A DNA stretch of 64,000 bases from Coriaria nepalensis (GCA_027186245.1 CP114483.1:9692220-9756219); one strand, 5' to 3'. Shown: positions 25,056 to 38,400, numbered from the stretch's first letter. The notes: generated by a model not told the origin, from the letters alone. A program made the numbers and translations.

Positions 25056-28000
25056 GCGAATTTCGTTCGAAATGATTTAGAATGATTTAATGACTGAAAG
25101 AGACGCAATTATATAACTTTAAGGCTAAAAAAATGCATAGTTGCCTTCAATAGATCATTTGCAGGTTATGCATCAAACTCGTGTTTTCAAAGCAAAAATA
25201 GAATTGGTTCGACGTGCTTTCAAATAATTTAATGATATGAAAAAACGGAATGATATGCTTTTTCAAGCTAAAATAATGCATGGTTGTCTGCAATAGATTA
25301 ATTGCAAGTTATGTAAGAAAATCGTGTCTGAAGGGCGTAAATAGAATTCGTTCGAATTAATTTAGAATGAGTTAATCACTACAAGAGACTCAATGACATG
25401 ATTTTAAGGCTAAACAAATGCATTGTTGCCTTTAATAGATCAACTGCAAGTTAGGCACGAAAGTCACGTTTAAAGTGCGAATTTCGTTCGAAGTGATTTA
25501 GAATGATTTAATGACTGAAAGAGACGCAATTATACGAGTTTAAGGCTAAAAAAATCCATAGTTGCCTTCAATAGATCATATGCAGGTTATTCATGAAAGT
25601 CGTGTCTTAAATGCAAAACTAGAATTGGTTCGACGTGCTTTCAAATAAATTAATGATATGAAAAGAGTGAATGATATGCTTTTCAAGGCTAAAATAATGC
25701 ATGGTTGTCTGCAATAGATTAATTGCAAGTTATGTAAGAAAATCATGTTTGAAGGGCGTAAATAGAATTCGTTCGAATTAATTTAGAATGATTTAATCAC
25801 TACAAGAGACTCAATGACATGATTTTAAGGCTAAACAAATGCATTATTGCCTTCAATAGATCAACAGCAAGTTATGCACGAAAGTCATGTTTAAAGTGCA
25901 AATTTCATTCGAAGTGATTTAGAGTGATTTAATGACCGAAAGAGACGCAATTATACGACTTTAAGGCAAAAAAACTGCATAGTTGCCTTCAATAGATTAT
26001 TTGCAGGTTATGCATGAAAGTCTTGTTTTAAATGCAAAAATAGAATTGGTTCGACGTGCTTTCAAATAATTTAATGATATGAAAAGACTGAATGATATGC
26101 TTTCTAAGGTTAAAATAATGCATGGTTGTCTGCATTAGATTAGTTGCAAGTTATGTAAGAAAATCATTTTTGAATGGCGTAAATAGAATTCATTTAAATT
26201 AATTTAGAATGATTTAATCACTACAAGAGACTCAATGACATGATTTTAAGGCTAAACAAATGCATTGTTGCCTTCAATAGATCAACAACAAGTTATGCGC
26301 GGACATGATGTTTAAAGTGCGAATTTCGTTCGCAGTGATTTAGAATGATTTAATGACTGAAAGAGACGCAATTATACGACTTTAAGGCTAAAAAAGTGCA
26401 TAGTTGCCTTCAATGGATCATTTGCAGGTTATGCATGAAAGTCGTGTTTTAAATTGAAAAATAGAATTGGGTCAACGTGTTTTCTAATAATTTAAGGATA
26501 TGAAAATAGAGAATGATATGCTTTTCAAGGCTAAAATAATGCATGGTTTTCTGCAATAGATTAGTTGCAAGTTATGTGAGAACATCATGTTTGAAGGGCG
26601 TAAATAGAATTCGTTCGAATTAATTTAGAATGATTTAATCACTACAAGAGATTCAATGACATGATTTTAAAGCTAAACAAATGCATTGTTGCCTTCAATA
26701 GATCAACTGGAAGTTATGCACTAAAGTCATGTTTAAAGTGCGAATTTCGTTCGAAGTGATTTAGAATGATTTAATGACTGAAAGAGACGCAATTATACAA
26801 CTTTAAGGCTAAGAAAATGCATAGTTTCCTTCAATGAATCATTTGCAGGTTATGCATGAAAGTCGTGTCTTAAATGCAAAAATAGAATTGGTTCGACGTG
26901 CTTTCAAATAATCTAATGATATGAAAATAGAGAATGATATGCTGTTCAAGGCTAAAATAATGCATGGTTGTCTGCAATAGATTAATTGCAAGTTATGTAA
27001 GAAAATCATGTTTAAAGGGCGTAAATAGAATTCGTTCGAATTAATTTAGAATGATTTAATCACTACAAGAGACTCAATGACATTATTTTAAGGCTAAACA
27101 AATGCATTGTTGCCTTCAATAAATCAACTGCAAGTTATGCACGAAAGTCATGTTTAAAGTGCGAATTTCGTTCGAAATGATTTAGAATGATTTAATGACT
27201 GAAAGAGACACAATTATACGAGTTTAAGGCTAAAAAAATGCATAGTTGCCTTCAATAGATTGTATGCAGATTATGCATGAAAGTCGTGTTTTAAATGCAA
27301 AAATAGAACTGGTTCGACGTGCTTTCAAGTAAATTAATGATATGAAATGACTGAATAATATGCTTTTCAAGGCTAAAATAATGCATTGTTGGCTGCAATA
27401 GATTAATTGTAACTTATGTTGGAAAATAATGTTTGAAGGGCGAAAATCGAATTCGTTCGAATTAATTTAGAATGATTTAATCACTACAAGAGACTCAATG
27501 ACATGATTTTAAGGCTAAACAAATACATTGTTGCCTTCAATAGATCAACAGCAAGTTATGCACGAAAGTCATGTTTAAAGTGCGAATTTTGTACGAAGTG
27601 ATTTAGAATGATTTAATGACTGAAAGAGACGCAATTATACGAGTTTAAGGCTAAAAAAATGCATAGTTGCCTTCAATGGATCATTTGCAGGTTATGCATG
27701 AAAGTCGTGTTTTAAATGCAAAAATAGAATTGGTTCGACGTTCTTTCAAATAATTTAATGATATGAAAAAACTGGATGATATGCTTTTTCAGGCTAAAAT
27801 AATGCATGGTTGTCTACAATAGATTAATTGCAAGTTATGTAAGAAAAACATGTTTGAAGGGCGTAAATAGAATTCGTTCGAATTAATTTAGAATGAGTTA
27901 ATCACTACAAGAGACTCAATGACATGATTTTAAGGCTAAACAAATGCATTGTTGCCTTTAATAGATAAACTGCAAGTTATGCACGGACATCATGTTTAAA

Positions 28001-29993
28001 GTGCGAATTTCGTTCGGAGTGATTTAGAATGATTTAATGACTGAAAGAGACGCAATTATACGACTTTAAGGCTAAAAAATTGCATAGTTGCCCTCAATAG
28101 ATCATTTGCATGTTGTGTATCAAAAGTCGTGTTTTAAAAACAAAAATAGAATTGGTTCGACATGCTTTCAATTAATTTAATGATATGAAAAGACTGAATG
28201 ATATGCTTTTTAAGGCTAAAATAATGCATGGTTGTCTGCAATAGATTAATTGCAAGTAATGTAAGAAAATCATTTTTGAATGGCGTAAATAGAATTCGTT
28301 CAAATTAATTTAGAATGATTTAATCACTACAAGAGACTCAATGACATGATTTTAAAGCTAAACAAATGCATTGTTGCCTTCAATAGATCTACAGCAAGTT
28401 ATGCACGGACATCATGTTTAAGATGCGAATTTCGTTCGAAGTGATTTAGAATGACTTAATGACTGAAAGAGAAGCAATTATACGACTTTAAGGCTAAAAA
28501 AGTGCATAGTTGCCTTCAATGGATCATTTGCAGGTTATGCATGAAAGTCGTTTCTTAAATGCAAAAATAGAATTGGTTTGACGTGTTTTCAAATAATTTA
28601 AGGATATGAAAATAGAGAATGATATGCTGTTCAAGGCTAAAATAATGCATGGTTGTCTGCAATAGATTAATTGCAAGTTATGTGAGAAAATCATGTTTGA
28701 AGGGCGTAAATAGAATTCATTCGAATTAATTTAGAATGATTTAATCACTACAAGAGACTCAATGACATTATTTTAAGGCTAAACAAATGCATTGTTGCCT
28801 TCAATAAATCAACTGCAAGTTATGCACAAAAGTCATGTTTAAAGTGCGAATTTCGTTCGAAGTGATTTAGAATGATTTAATGACTGAAAGAGACGCAATT
28901 ATACGACTTTAAGGCTAATAAAATGCATAGTTGCCTTCAATAGATCATTTGCAGGTTATGCAAGAAAGTCGTGTTTTAAATGCAAAAATAGAATTGGTTC
29001 GATGTGCTGTCAAATAATTTAATGATATGAAAAGACTGAATGATATGCTTTTCAAGGCTAAAATAATGCATTGTTGTCTGCAATAGATTAATTGCATGTT
29101 ATGTAAGAAAATCATGTTTGAAGGGCGTAAATAGAATTCGTTCGAATTAATTTAGAATGAGTTAATCACTACAAGAGACTCAATGACATGATTTTAAGGC
29201 TAAACAAATGCATTGTTGCCTTCAATAGATCAACTGCAAGTTATTCACGAAAGTCGTGTTTAATGTGCGAATTTCGTCCGAAGTGATTTAGAATGATTTA
29301 ATGACTGAAAGAGACGCAATTATACGAGTTTAAGGCTAAAAAAATGCATAGTTGCCTTCAATGGATCATTTGCCAGTTATGCATGAAAGTCGTGTTTTAA
29401 ATGCAAAAATAGAATTGGTTCGACGTGCTTCCAAATAATTTAATGATATGAAAAAACTGAATGATATGCTTTTTCAGGCTAAAATAATGCATGGTTGTCT
29501 GCAATAGATTAATTGCAAGTTATGTAAGAAAAACATGTTTGAAGGGCGTAAATACAATTCGTTCGAATTAATTTAGAATGAGTTAATCACTACAGGAGAC
29601 TCAATGACATGATTTTCAGGCTAAACAAATGCATTGTTGCCTTCAATAGATCAATTACAAGTTATGAACAAAAGTCATGTTTAAAGTGCGAATTTCGTTC
29701 AAAGTGATTTAGAATGATTTAATGACTGAAAGAGACGCAATTATACGACTTTAAGGCTAAAAAATTGCATAGTTGCCCTCAATAGATCATTTGCATGTTG
29801 TGCATCAAAAGTCGTGTTTTAAATGCAAAAATAGAATTGGTTCGACATGCTTTCAATTAATTTAATGATATGGAAAGACTGAATGATATGCTTTTTAAGG
29901 CTAAAATAATGCATGGTTGTCTGCAATAGATTAATTGCAAGTAATGTAAGAAAATCATTTTTGAACGGCGTAAATAGAATTCGTTCGTATTAA

Positions 29994-31594
29994 TTTAGAA
30001 TGATTTAATCACTACAAGAGACTCAATGACATGATTTTAAAGCTAAACAAATGCATTATTGCCTTCAATAGATCAACAGCAAGTTATGCACGGACATCAT
30101 GTTTAAGGTGCGAATTTCGTTCGAAGTGATTTAGAATGATTTAATGACTGAAAGAGACGCAATTATACGACTTTAAGGCTAAAAAAGTGCATAGTTGCCT
30201 TCAATGGATCATTTGCAGGTTATGCATGAAAGTCGTGTTTTAAAGGCCAAAATAGAATTGGTTCGACGTGTTTTCAAATAATTTAAGGATATGAAAATAG
30301 AGAATGATATGCTGTTCAAGGCTAAAATAATGCATGGTTGTCTGCAATAGATTAATTGCAGGTTATGTGAGAAAATCATGTTTGAAGGGCGTAAATAGAA
30401 TTCGTTCGAATTAATTTAGAATGATTTAATTACTACAAGAGACTCAATGACATTATTTTAAGGCTAAAAAAATGCATTGTTGCCTTCAATAAATCAACTG
30501 TAAGTTATGCACGAAAGTCATGTTTAAAGTGCGAATTTCGTTCGGAATGATTTAGAATGATTTAATGACTGATAGAGACAGTTATACGAGTTTAAGGCTA
30601 AAAAAATGCACAGTTGCCTGCAATAGATCGTATGCAGATTATGCATGAAAGTCGTGTTTTAAATGCAACAATAGAACTGGTTCGACGTGCTTTCAAATAA
30701 ATTAATGATATGAAATGACTGAATGATATGCTTTTCAAGGCTAAAATAATGCATGGTTGTCTACAATAGATTAATTGCAGGTTATGTGAGAAAATCATGT
30801 TTGAAGGGCGTAAATAGAATTCGTTCGAATTAATTTAGAATGATTTAATCACTACAAGAGACTCAATGACATGATTTTAAAGCTAAACAAATGCATTATT
30901 GCCTTCAATAGATCAACAGCAAGTTATGCACGGACATCATGTTTAAGGTGCGAATTTCGTTCGAAGTGATTTAGAATGATTTAATGACTGAAAGAGACGC
31001 AATTATACGACTTTAAGGCTAAAAAAGTGCATAGTTGCCTTCAATGGATCATTTGCAGGTTATGCATGAAAGTCGTGTTTTAAAGGCCAAAATAGAATTG
31101 GTTCGACGTGTTTTCAAATAATTTAAGGATATGAAAATAGAGAATGATATGCTGTTCAAGGCTAAAATAATGCATGGTTGTCTGCAATAGATTAATTGCA
31201 GGTTATGTGAGAAAATCATGTTTGAAGGGCGTAAATAGAATTCGTTCGAATTAATTTAGAATGATTTAATCACTACAAGAGACTCAATGACATTATTTTA
31301 AGGCTAAAAAAATGCATTGTTGCCTTCAATAAATCAACTGTAAGTTATGCACGAAAGTCATGTTTAAAGTGCGAATTTCGTTCGGAATGATTTAGAATGA
31401 TTTAATGACTGATAGAGACAGTTATACGAGTTTAAGGCTAAAAAAATGCATAGTTGCCTTCAATAGATCGTATGCAGATTATGCATGAAAGTCGTGTTTT
31501 AAATGCAACAATAGAACTGGTTCGACGTGCTTTCAAATAAATTAATGATATGAAATGACTGAATGATATGCTTTTCAAGGCTAAAATAATGCAT
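29994..31594 (+). repeat. 840-bp tandem duplication (two units each)
   Basis: Sequence at about 29994-30754 repeats at about 30834-31594 with a shift of exactly 840 bp and very few differences by eye (TTACTAC/TCACTAC near 30431, CACAGTTGCCTG/CATAGTTGCCTT near 30609). The period is 421 plus 419. The 419 unit has the 2-bp-shorter GATAGAGACAGTTATACG. Both copies have TTAAAGGCCAAAATAG and TTTAAGGTGCG, which mark them as a recent local duplication. Confidence 0.88.
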
Positions 31595-31647
31595 TGTTGC
31601 CTGCAATTGATCAACTGCAACTTATGCTAGGACGTCATGTTTAAAGT
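31371..31647 (+). repeat. Two-subunit unit, 277 bp
   Basis: A is followed by a B/C chimera. The switch lies in the core near 31594-31610, where GCATTGTTGCCTGCAATTG mixes B-like and C-like bases. The end reads TTATGCTAGGACGTCATG, a tag seen otherwise only in the three short units of the following HOR. The extra 2-bp shortening relative to 279 comes from GATAGAGACAGTTATACG in A. Confidence 0.87.
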
Positions 31648-32769
31648 GCGAATTTCGTTCGAAGTGATTTAGAATGATTTAATGACTGAAAGAGACGCAA
31701 TTATACGACTTTAAGGCTAAAAAAATGCATAGTTGCCTTCAATGGATCATTTGCCAGTTATGCATGAAAGTCGTGTTTTAAATGCAAAAATAGAATTGGT
31801 TCGACGTGCTTTCAAATAATTTAATGATATGAAAAAACTGAATGATATGCTTTTTCAGGCTAAAATAATGCATGGTTGTCTGCAATAGATTAATTGCAAG
31901 TTATGTAAGAAAAACATGTTTGAAGGGCGTAAATAGAATTCATTCGAATTAATTTAGAATGAGTTAATCACTACAAGAGACTCAATGACATGATTTTAAG
32001 GCTAAACAAATGCATTATTGCTTTCAATAGATCAACAGCAAGTTATGCACGAAAGTCTTGTTTCAAGTTCGAATTTCGTTGCAAGTGATTTAGAATGATT
32101 TAATGACTGAAAGAGACGCAATTATACGACTTTAAGGCTAAAAAATTGCATAGTTGCCCTCAATAGATCATTTGCATGTCATGCATCAAAAGTCGTGTTT
32201 TAAATGCAAAAATAGAATTGGTTCGACATGCTTTCAATTAATTTAATGATATGAAAAGACTAAATGATATGCTTTTTCAGGCTAAAATAATGCATGGTTG
32301 TTTGCAATAGATTAATTGCAAGTTATGTAAGAAAAACATGTTTGAAGGGCGTAAATAGAATTCATTCGAATTAATTTAGAATGAGTTAATCACTACAAGA
32401 GACTCAATGACATGATTTTAAGGCTAAACAAATGCATTATTGCTTTCAATAGATCAACAGCAAGTTATGCACGGACATCGTGTTTAAAGTGCGAATTTCG
32501 TTCGAAGTGGTTTAGAATGATTTAATGACTGAAAGAGACGCAATTATGCAACTTTAAGGCTAAAAAAATGCATAGTTGCCTTCAATAGATTATTTGCAGG
32601 TTATGCATGAAAGTCGTGTTTTAAATGCAAAAATAGAATTGGTTCGACTTGGTTTCAATTAATTTAATGATATGAAAAGACTGAATGATATGCTTTTTAA
32701 GGCTAAAATAATGCATGGTTGTCTGCAATAGATTAATGGCAAGTTATGCTAGGACGTCATGTTTAAAGT
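31648..32769 (+). repeat. HOR copy 1: 1122 bp = 421 + 422 + 279
   Basis: The copy holds three units. The first has GGATCATTTGCCAG and AAAAACATG. The second has the unusual start TTCGAATTTCGTTGCAAG, CATGTCATGCATC and GACATGC. The third, at 32491-32769, is a two-subunit unit ending TAATGGCAAGTTATGCTAGG. That is eight ~140-bp subunits in all instead of nine. It looks identical to the copy at 34314-35435 by eye. Confidence 0.9.
32491..32769 (+). repeat. Two-subunit unit, 279 bp, in HOR copy 1
   Basis: A has TATGCAACTTTAAGG. The chimeric subunit keeps B down to TGTCTGCAATAGATTAATGG and only then joins C (GCTAGGACGTCATGTTTAAAG). The B-to-C switch is therefore further 3' than in the unit at 16414, so a separate exchange, or later conversion, formed it. 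Confidence 0.88.
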
Positions 32770-34313
32770 GCGAATTTCGTTCGAAGTGATTTAGAATGAT
32801 TTAATGACTGAAAGAGACGCAATTATACGACTTTAAGGCTAAAAAAATGCATAGTTGCCTTCAATGGATCATTTGCCAGTTATGCATGAAAGTCGTGTTT
32901 TAAATGCAAAAATAGAATTGGTTCGACGTGCTTTCAAATAATTTAATGATATGAAAAAACTGAATGATATGCTTTTTCAGGCTAAAATAATGCATGGTTG
33001 TCTGCAATAGATTAATTGCAAGTTATGTAAGAAAAACATGTTTGAAGGGCGTAAATAGAATTCATTCGAATTAATTTAGAATGAGTTAATCACTACAAGA
33101 GACTCAATGACATGATTTTAAGGCTAAACAAATGCATTATTGCTTTCAATAGATCAACAGCAAGTTATGCACGAAAGTCTTGTTTCAAGTTCGAATTTCG
33201 TTGCAAGTGATTTAGAATGATTTAATGACTGAAAGAGACGCAATTATACGACTTTAAGGCTAAAAAATTGCATAGTTGCCCTCAATAGATCATTTGCATG
33301 TCATGCATCAAAAGTCGTGTTTTAAATGCAAAAATAGAATTGGTTCGACATGCTTTCAATTAATTTAATGATATGAAAAGACTAAATGATATGCTTTTTC
33401 AGGCTAAAATAATGCATGGTTGTTTGCAATAGATTAATTGCAAGTTATGTAAGAAAAACATGTTTGAAGGGCGTAAATAGAATTCATTCGAATTAATTTA
33501 GAATGAGTTAATCACTACAAGAGACTCAATGACATGATTTTAAGGCTAAACAAATGCATTATTGCTTTCAATAGATCAACAGCAAGTTATGCACGAAAGT
33601 CTTGTTTCAAGTTCGAATTTCGTTGCAAGTGATTTAGAATGATTTAATGACTGAAAGAGACGCAATTATACGACTTTAAGGCTAAAAAATTGCATAGTTG
33701 CCCTCAATAGATCATTTGCATGTCATGCATCAAAAGTCGTGTTTTAAATGCAAAAATAGAATTGGTTCGACATGCTTTCAATTAATTTAATGATATGAAA
33801 AGACTAAATGATATGCTTTTTAAGGCTAAAATAATGCATGGTTGTCTGCAATAGATTAATTGCAAGTAATGTAAGAAAATCATTTTTGAACGGCGTAAAT
33901 AGAATTCGTTCGAATTAATTTAGAATGATTTAATCACTACAAGAGACTCAATGACATGATTTTAAAGCTAAACAAATGCATTATTGCCTTCAATAGATCA
34001 ACAGCAAGTTATGCACGGACATCGTGTTTAAAGTGCGAATTTCGTTCGAAGTGATTTAGAATGATTTAATGACTGAAAGAGACGCAATTATGCAACTTTA
34101 AGGCTAAAAAAATGCATAGTTGCCTTCAATAGATTATTTGCAGGTTATGCATGAAAGTCGTGTTTTAAATGCAAAAATAGAATTGGTTCGACTTGGTTTC
34201 AATTAATTTAATGATATGAAAAGACTGAATGATATGCTTTTTAAGGCTAAAATAATGCATGGTTGTCTGCAATAGATTAATGGCAAGTTATGCTAGGACG
34301 TCATGTTTAAAGT
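32770..34313 (+). repeat. HOR copy 2: 1544 bp = 421 + 422 + 422 + 279
   Basis: This is the same order as copies 1 and 3 but with the middle unit present twice (33191 and 33613, both beginning TTCGAATTTCGTTGCAAG). The second of these differs in its B and C (TCATTTTTGAACGGCG, TTTTAAAGC) and so came from a related unit outside the HOR. The copy ends with the 279-bp short unit at 34035. Confidence 0.88.
34035..34313 (+). repeat. Two-subunit unit, 279 bp, in HOR copy 2
   Basis: It has the same structure as 32491-32769. It differs in A by having the standard CGAAGTGATTTAG, where the other two HOR copies have CGAAGTGGTTTAG. Confidence 0.87.
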
Positions 34314-35435
34314 GCGAATTTCGTTCGAAGTGATTTAGAATGATTTAATGACTGAAAGAGACGCAATTATACGACTTTAAGGCTAAAAAAATGCATAGTT
34401 GCCTTCAATGGATCATTTGCCAGTTATGCATGAAAGTCGTGTTTTAAATGCAAAAATAGAATTGGTTCGACGTGCTTTCAAATAATTTAATGATATGAAA
34501 AAACTGAATGATATGCTTTTTCAGGCTAAAATAATGCATGGTTGTCTGCAATAGATTAATTGCAAGTTATGTAAGAAAAACATGTTTGAAGGGCGTAAAT
34601 AGAATTCATTCGAATTAATTTAGAATGAGTTAATCACTACAAGAGACTCAATGACATGATTTTAAGGCTAAACAAATGCATTATTGCTTTCAATAGATCA
34701 ACAGCAAGTTATGCACGAAAGTCTTGTTTCAAGTTCGAATTTCGTTGCAAGTGATTTAGAATGATTTAATGACTGAAAGAGACGCAATTATACGACTTTA
34801 AGGCTAAAAAATTGCATAGTTGCCCTCAATAGATCATTTGCATGTCATGCATCAAAAGTCGTGTTTTAAATGCAAAAATAGAATTGGTTCGACATGCTTT
34901 CAATTAATTTAATGATATGAAAAGACTAAATGATATGCTTTTTCAGGCTAAAATAATGCATGGTTGTTTGCAATAGATTAATTGCAAGTTATGTAAGAAA
35001 AACATGTTTGAAGGGCGTAAATAGAATTCATTCGAATTAATTTAGAATGAGTTAATCACTACAAGAGACTCAATGACATGATTTTAAGGCTAAACAAATG
35101 CATTATTGCTTTCAATAGATCAACAGCAAGTTATGCACGGACATCGTGTTTAAAGTGCGAATTTCGTTCGAAGTGGTTTAGAATGATTTAATGACTGAAA
35201 GAGACGCAATTATGCAACTTTAAGGCTAAAAAAATGCATAGTTGCCTTCAATAGATTATTTGCAGGTTATGCATGAAAGTCGTGTTTTAAATGCAAAAAT
35301 AGAATTGGTTCGACTTGGTTTCAATTAATTTAATGATATGAAAAGACTGAATGATATGCTTTTTAAGGCTAAAATAATGCATGGTTGTCTGCAATAGATT
35401 AATGGCAAGTTATGCTAGGACGTCATGTTTAAAGT
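34314..35435 (+). repeat. HOR copy 3: 1122 bp = 421 + 422 + 279
   Basis: I see no differences from copy 1 (shift 2666 bp) in the diagnostic stretches I compared. It ends in the short unit at 35157-35435. After it the array returns to full-length units, and the TTGCAAG and GCTAGGACG markers disappear from the window. Confidence 0.88.
35157..35435 (+). repeat. Two-subunit unit, 279 bp, in HOR copy 3
   Basis: A plus B/C chimera, matching the unit at 32491 including CGAAGTGGTTTAG and TAATGGCAAGTTATGCTAGG. It is the last short unit in the window. Confidence 0.87.
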
Positions 35436-38400
35436 GCGAATTTCGTTCGAAGTGATTTAGAATGATTTAATGACTGAAAGAGACGCAATTATACGACTTT
35501 AAGGCTAAAAAAATGCATAGTTGCCTTCAATGGATCATTTGTCGGTTATGCATGAAAGTCGTGTTTTAAATGCAAAAATAGAATTGGTTCGACGTGCTTT
35601 CAAATAATTTAATGATATGAAAAAACTGAATGATAGGCTTTTTCAGGCTAAAATAATGCATGGTTGTCTGCAATAGATTAATTGCAAGTTATGTAAGAAA
35701 AACATGTTTGAAGGGCGTAAATAGAATTCGTCCAAATTAATTTAGAATGAGTAAATCAGTACAAGAGACTCAATGACATGATTTTAAGGCTAAACAAATG
35801 CATTGTTGCCTTTAATAGATCAACTGCAAGTTATGCACAGACATCATGTTTAAAGTGCGAATTTCGTTCGAAGTGATTTAGAATGATTTAATGAATGAAA
35901 GAGACGCAATTATACGAGTTTAAGGCTAAAAAAATGCATAGTTGCTTTCAATAGATCGTATGCAGGTTATGCATGAAAGTCGTGTCTTAAATGCAAAAAT
36001 AGAATTGGTTCGACGTGCTCTCAAATAAATTAATGATATGAAATGACTGAATGATATGCTTTTCAAGGCTAAAATAATGCATTGTTGTTTGCAATAGATT
36101 AATGGTAACTTATCTTAGAAAATAATGTTTGAAGGGCGAAAATGAAATTCATTCGAATTAATTTAGAATGATTTAATCACTACAAGAGAGTCAGTGACAT
36201 GATTTTAAGGCTAAACAAATACATTGTTGCCTTCAATAGATCAACAGCAAGTTACGCATGGACATCATGTTTAAAGTGCGAATTTTGTTCGAAGTGATTT
36301 AGAATGATTTAATGACTGAAAGAGACGCAATTATGCAATTTTAAGGCTAAAAAAATGCAAAGTTGCCTTCAATAGATTATTTCCAGGCTATGCATGAAAG
36401 TCGTGTTTTAAATGCAAAAATGGAATTGGTACGACTTGCTTTCAATTATTTTAATTATATGAAAAGAGTGAATGATATGCTTTTTAAGGCTAAAATAGTG
36501 CAAGGCTAAAATAGTGCATGGTTGTCTGCAATAGATTAATTGCAAGTAATGTAAGAAAATCATTTTTGAATGGCGTAAATAGAATTCGTTCGAATTAATT
36601 TAGATGATTTTATCACTACAAGAGACTCAATGACATGATTTTAAGGCTAAACAAATGCATTGTTGCCTTCAATAGATCAACAGCAAGTTATGCACGGACA
36701 TCATGTTTAAAGTGCGAATTCCGTTCGAAGTGATTTAGAATGATTTCATGACTGAAAGAGACGCAATTATACGAGTTTAAGGCTAAAAAAATGCATAGTT
36801 GCCTTCAATGGATCATTTGCCAATTATGCATGAAAGTCGTGTTTTAAATGCAAAAATAGAATTGGTTCGACGTGCTTTCAAATAATTTAATGATATGAAA
36901 TGACTGAATGATATGCTTTTCAAGGCTAAAATAATGCATTGTTGTCTGCAATAGATTAATTGCAAGTTATGTTAGAAAATAATGTTTGAAGGGCGAAAAT
37001 CGAATTCGTTCGACTCAATTTAGAATGATTTAATCACTACAATAGACTCAATGACATGCTTTTAAGGCTAAACAAATGCATTGTTGCCTTCAATAGATCA
37101 ACTGCAAGTTATGCACAAAAGTCATGTTTAAAGTGCGAATTTCGTTCGAAGTGATTTAGAATGATTTAATGACTGAAAGAGACGCAATTATACGAATTTA
37201 AGGCTAAAAAAATGCGTAGTTTCCTTCAATGGATCATTCGCAGGTTATGCATGAAAGTCGCGTCTTAAATGCAAAATTAGAATTGGTTCGACGTGCTTTC
37301 AAATAATATAATGATACGAAAAGACTGAATGATATGCTTTTCAAGGTTAAAATAATGCATTGTTGTCTGCAATAGATTAATTGCAAGTTATGTTAGAAAA
37401 TAATGTTTGAAGGGCGAAAATCGAATTCGTTCGAATTAATTTAGAATGAGTTAATCACTACAAGAGACTCAATGACATGATTTTAAGGCTAAACAAATTC
37501 ACTGTTGCTTTTAATAGATCAACTGAAAGTTATGCACGAAAGTCATGTTTAAAGTGCGAATTTCGTTCGAAGTGATTTAGAATGATTTAATGACTGAAAG
37601 AGACGCAATTATACGAGTTTAAGGCTAAAAAAATGCATAGTTGCCTTCAATGGATCATTTGCCAGTTATGCATGAAAGTCGTGTTTTAAATGCAAAAATA
37701 GAATTGGTTCGACATGCTTTCAATTAATTTAATGATATGAAAAGACTAAATGATATGCTTTTTAAGGCTAAAATAATGCATGGTTGTCTGCAATAGATTA
37801 ATTGCAAGTAATGTAAGAAAATCATTTTTGAACGGCGTAAATAGAATTCGTTCGAATTAATTTAGAATGATTTAATCACTACAAGAGACTCAATGACATG
37901 ATTTTAAGGCTAAACAAATGCATTGTTGCCTTCAATAGATCAACAGCAGATTATGCACGGACATCGTGTTTAAAGTGCGAATTTCGTTCGGAGTGATTTA
38001 GAATGATTTAATGACTGAAAGAGACGCAATTATGCAACTTTAAGGCTAAAAAAATGCATAGTTGCCTTCAATAGATTATTTGCAGGTTATGCATGAAAGC
38101 CGTGTTTTAAATGCAAAAATAGAATTGGTTCGACGTGCTTTCAAATAATTTAATGATATGAAAAAACTGAATGATAGGCTTTTTCGGGCTAAAATAATGC
38201 ATGGTTGTCTGCAATAGATTAATTGCAAGTTATGTAAGAAAAACATGTTTGAAGGGCGTAAATAGAATTCGTCCGAATTAATTTAGAATGAGTAAATCAC
38301 TACAAGAGACTCAATGACATGATTTTAAGGCTAAACAAATGCATTGTTGCCTTTAATAGATCAACTGCAAATTATGCACGGACATCATGTTTAAAGTGCG

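Larger units (their letters stand above)
20893..30800 (+). repeat. Copy 2 of the ~10-kb duplicated block
   Basis: This block is colinear with copy 1. The shifts are 10796 bp for 20893-21734 and 22156-22997, 12854 bp for 25056 to about 26870, 12433 bp for 27582-28845, and 10890 then 10897 bp for 28846 onward. The last change equals a 7-bp deletion present in copy 1 only. Copy 2 alone contains 22998-25055, about five units. Divergence between the copies is visible at many single bases, so the event is older than the HORs at 31.6 and 48 kb. Confidence 0.72.

Noticed and set aside
36278..36713. 436-bp unit as a small insertion element
   Set aside because: The extra length is a perfect 16-bp duplication of local sequence minus one base, with no foreign sequence or target-site duplication.
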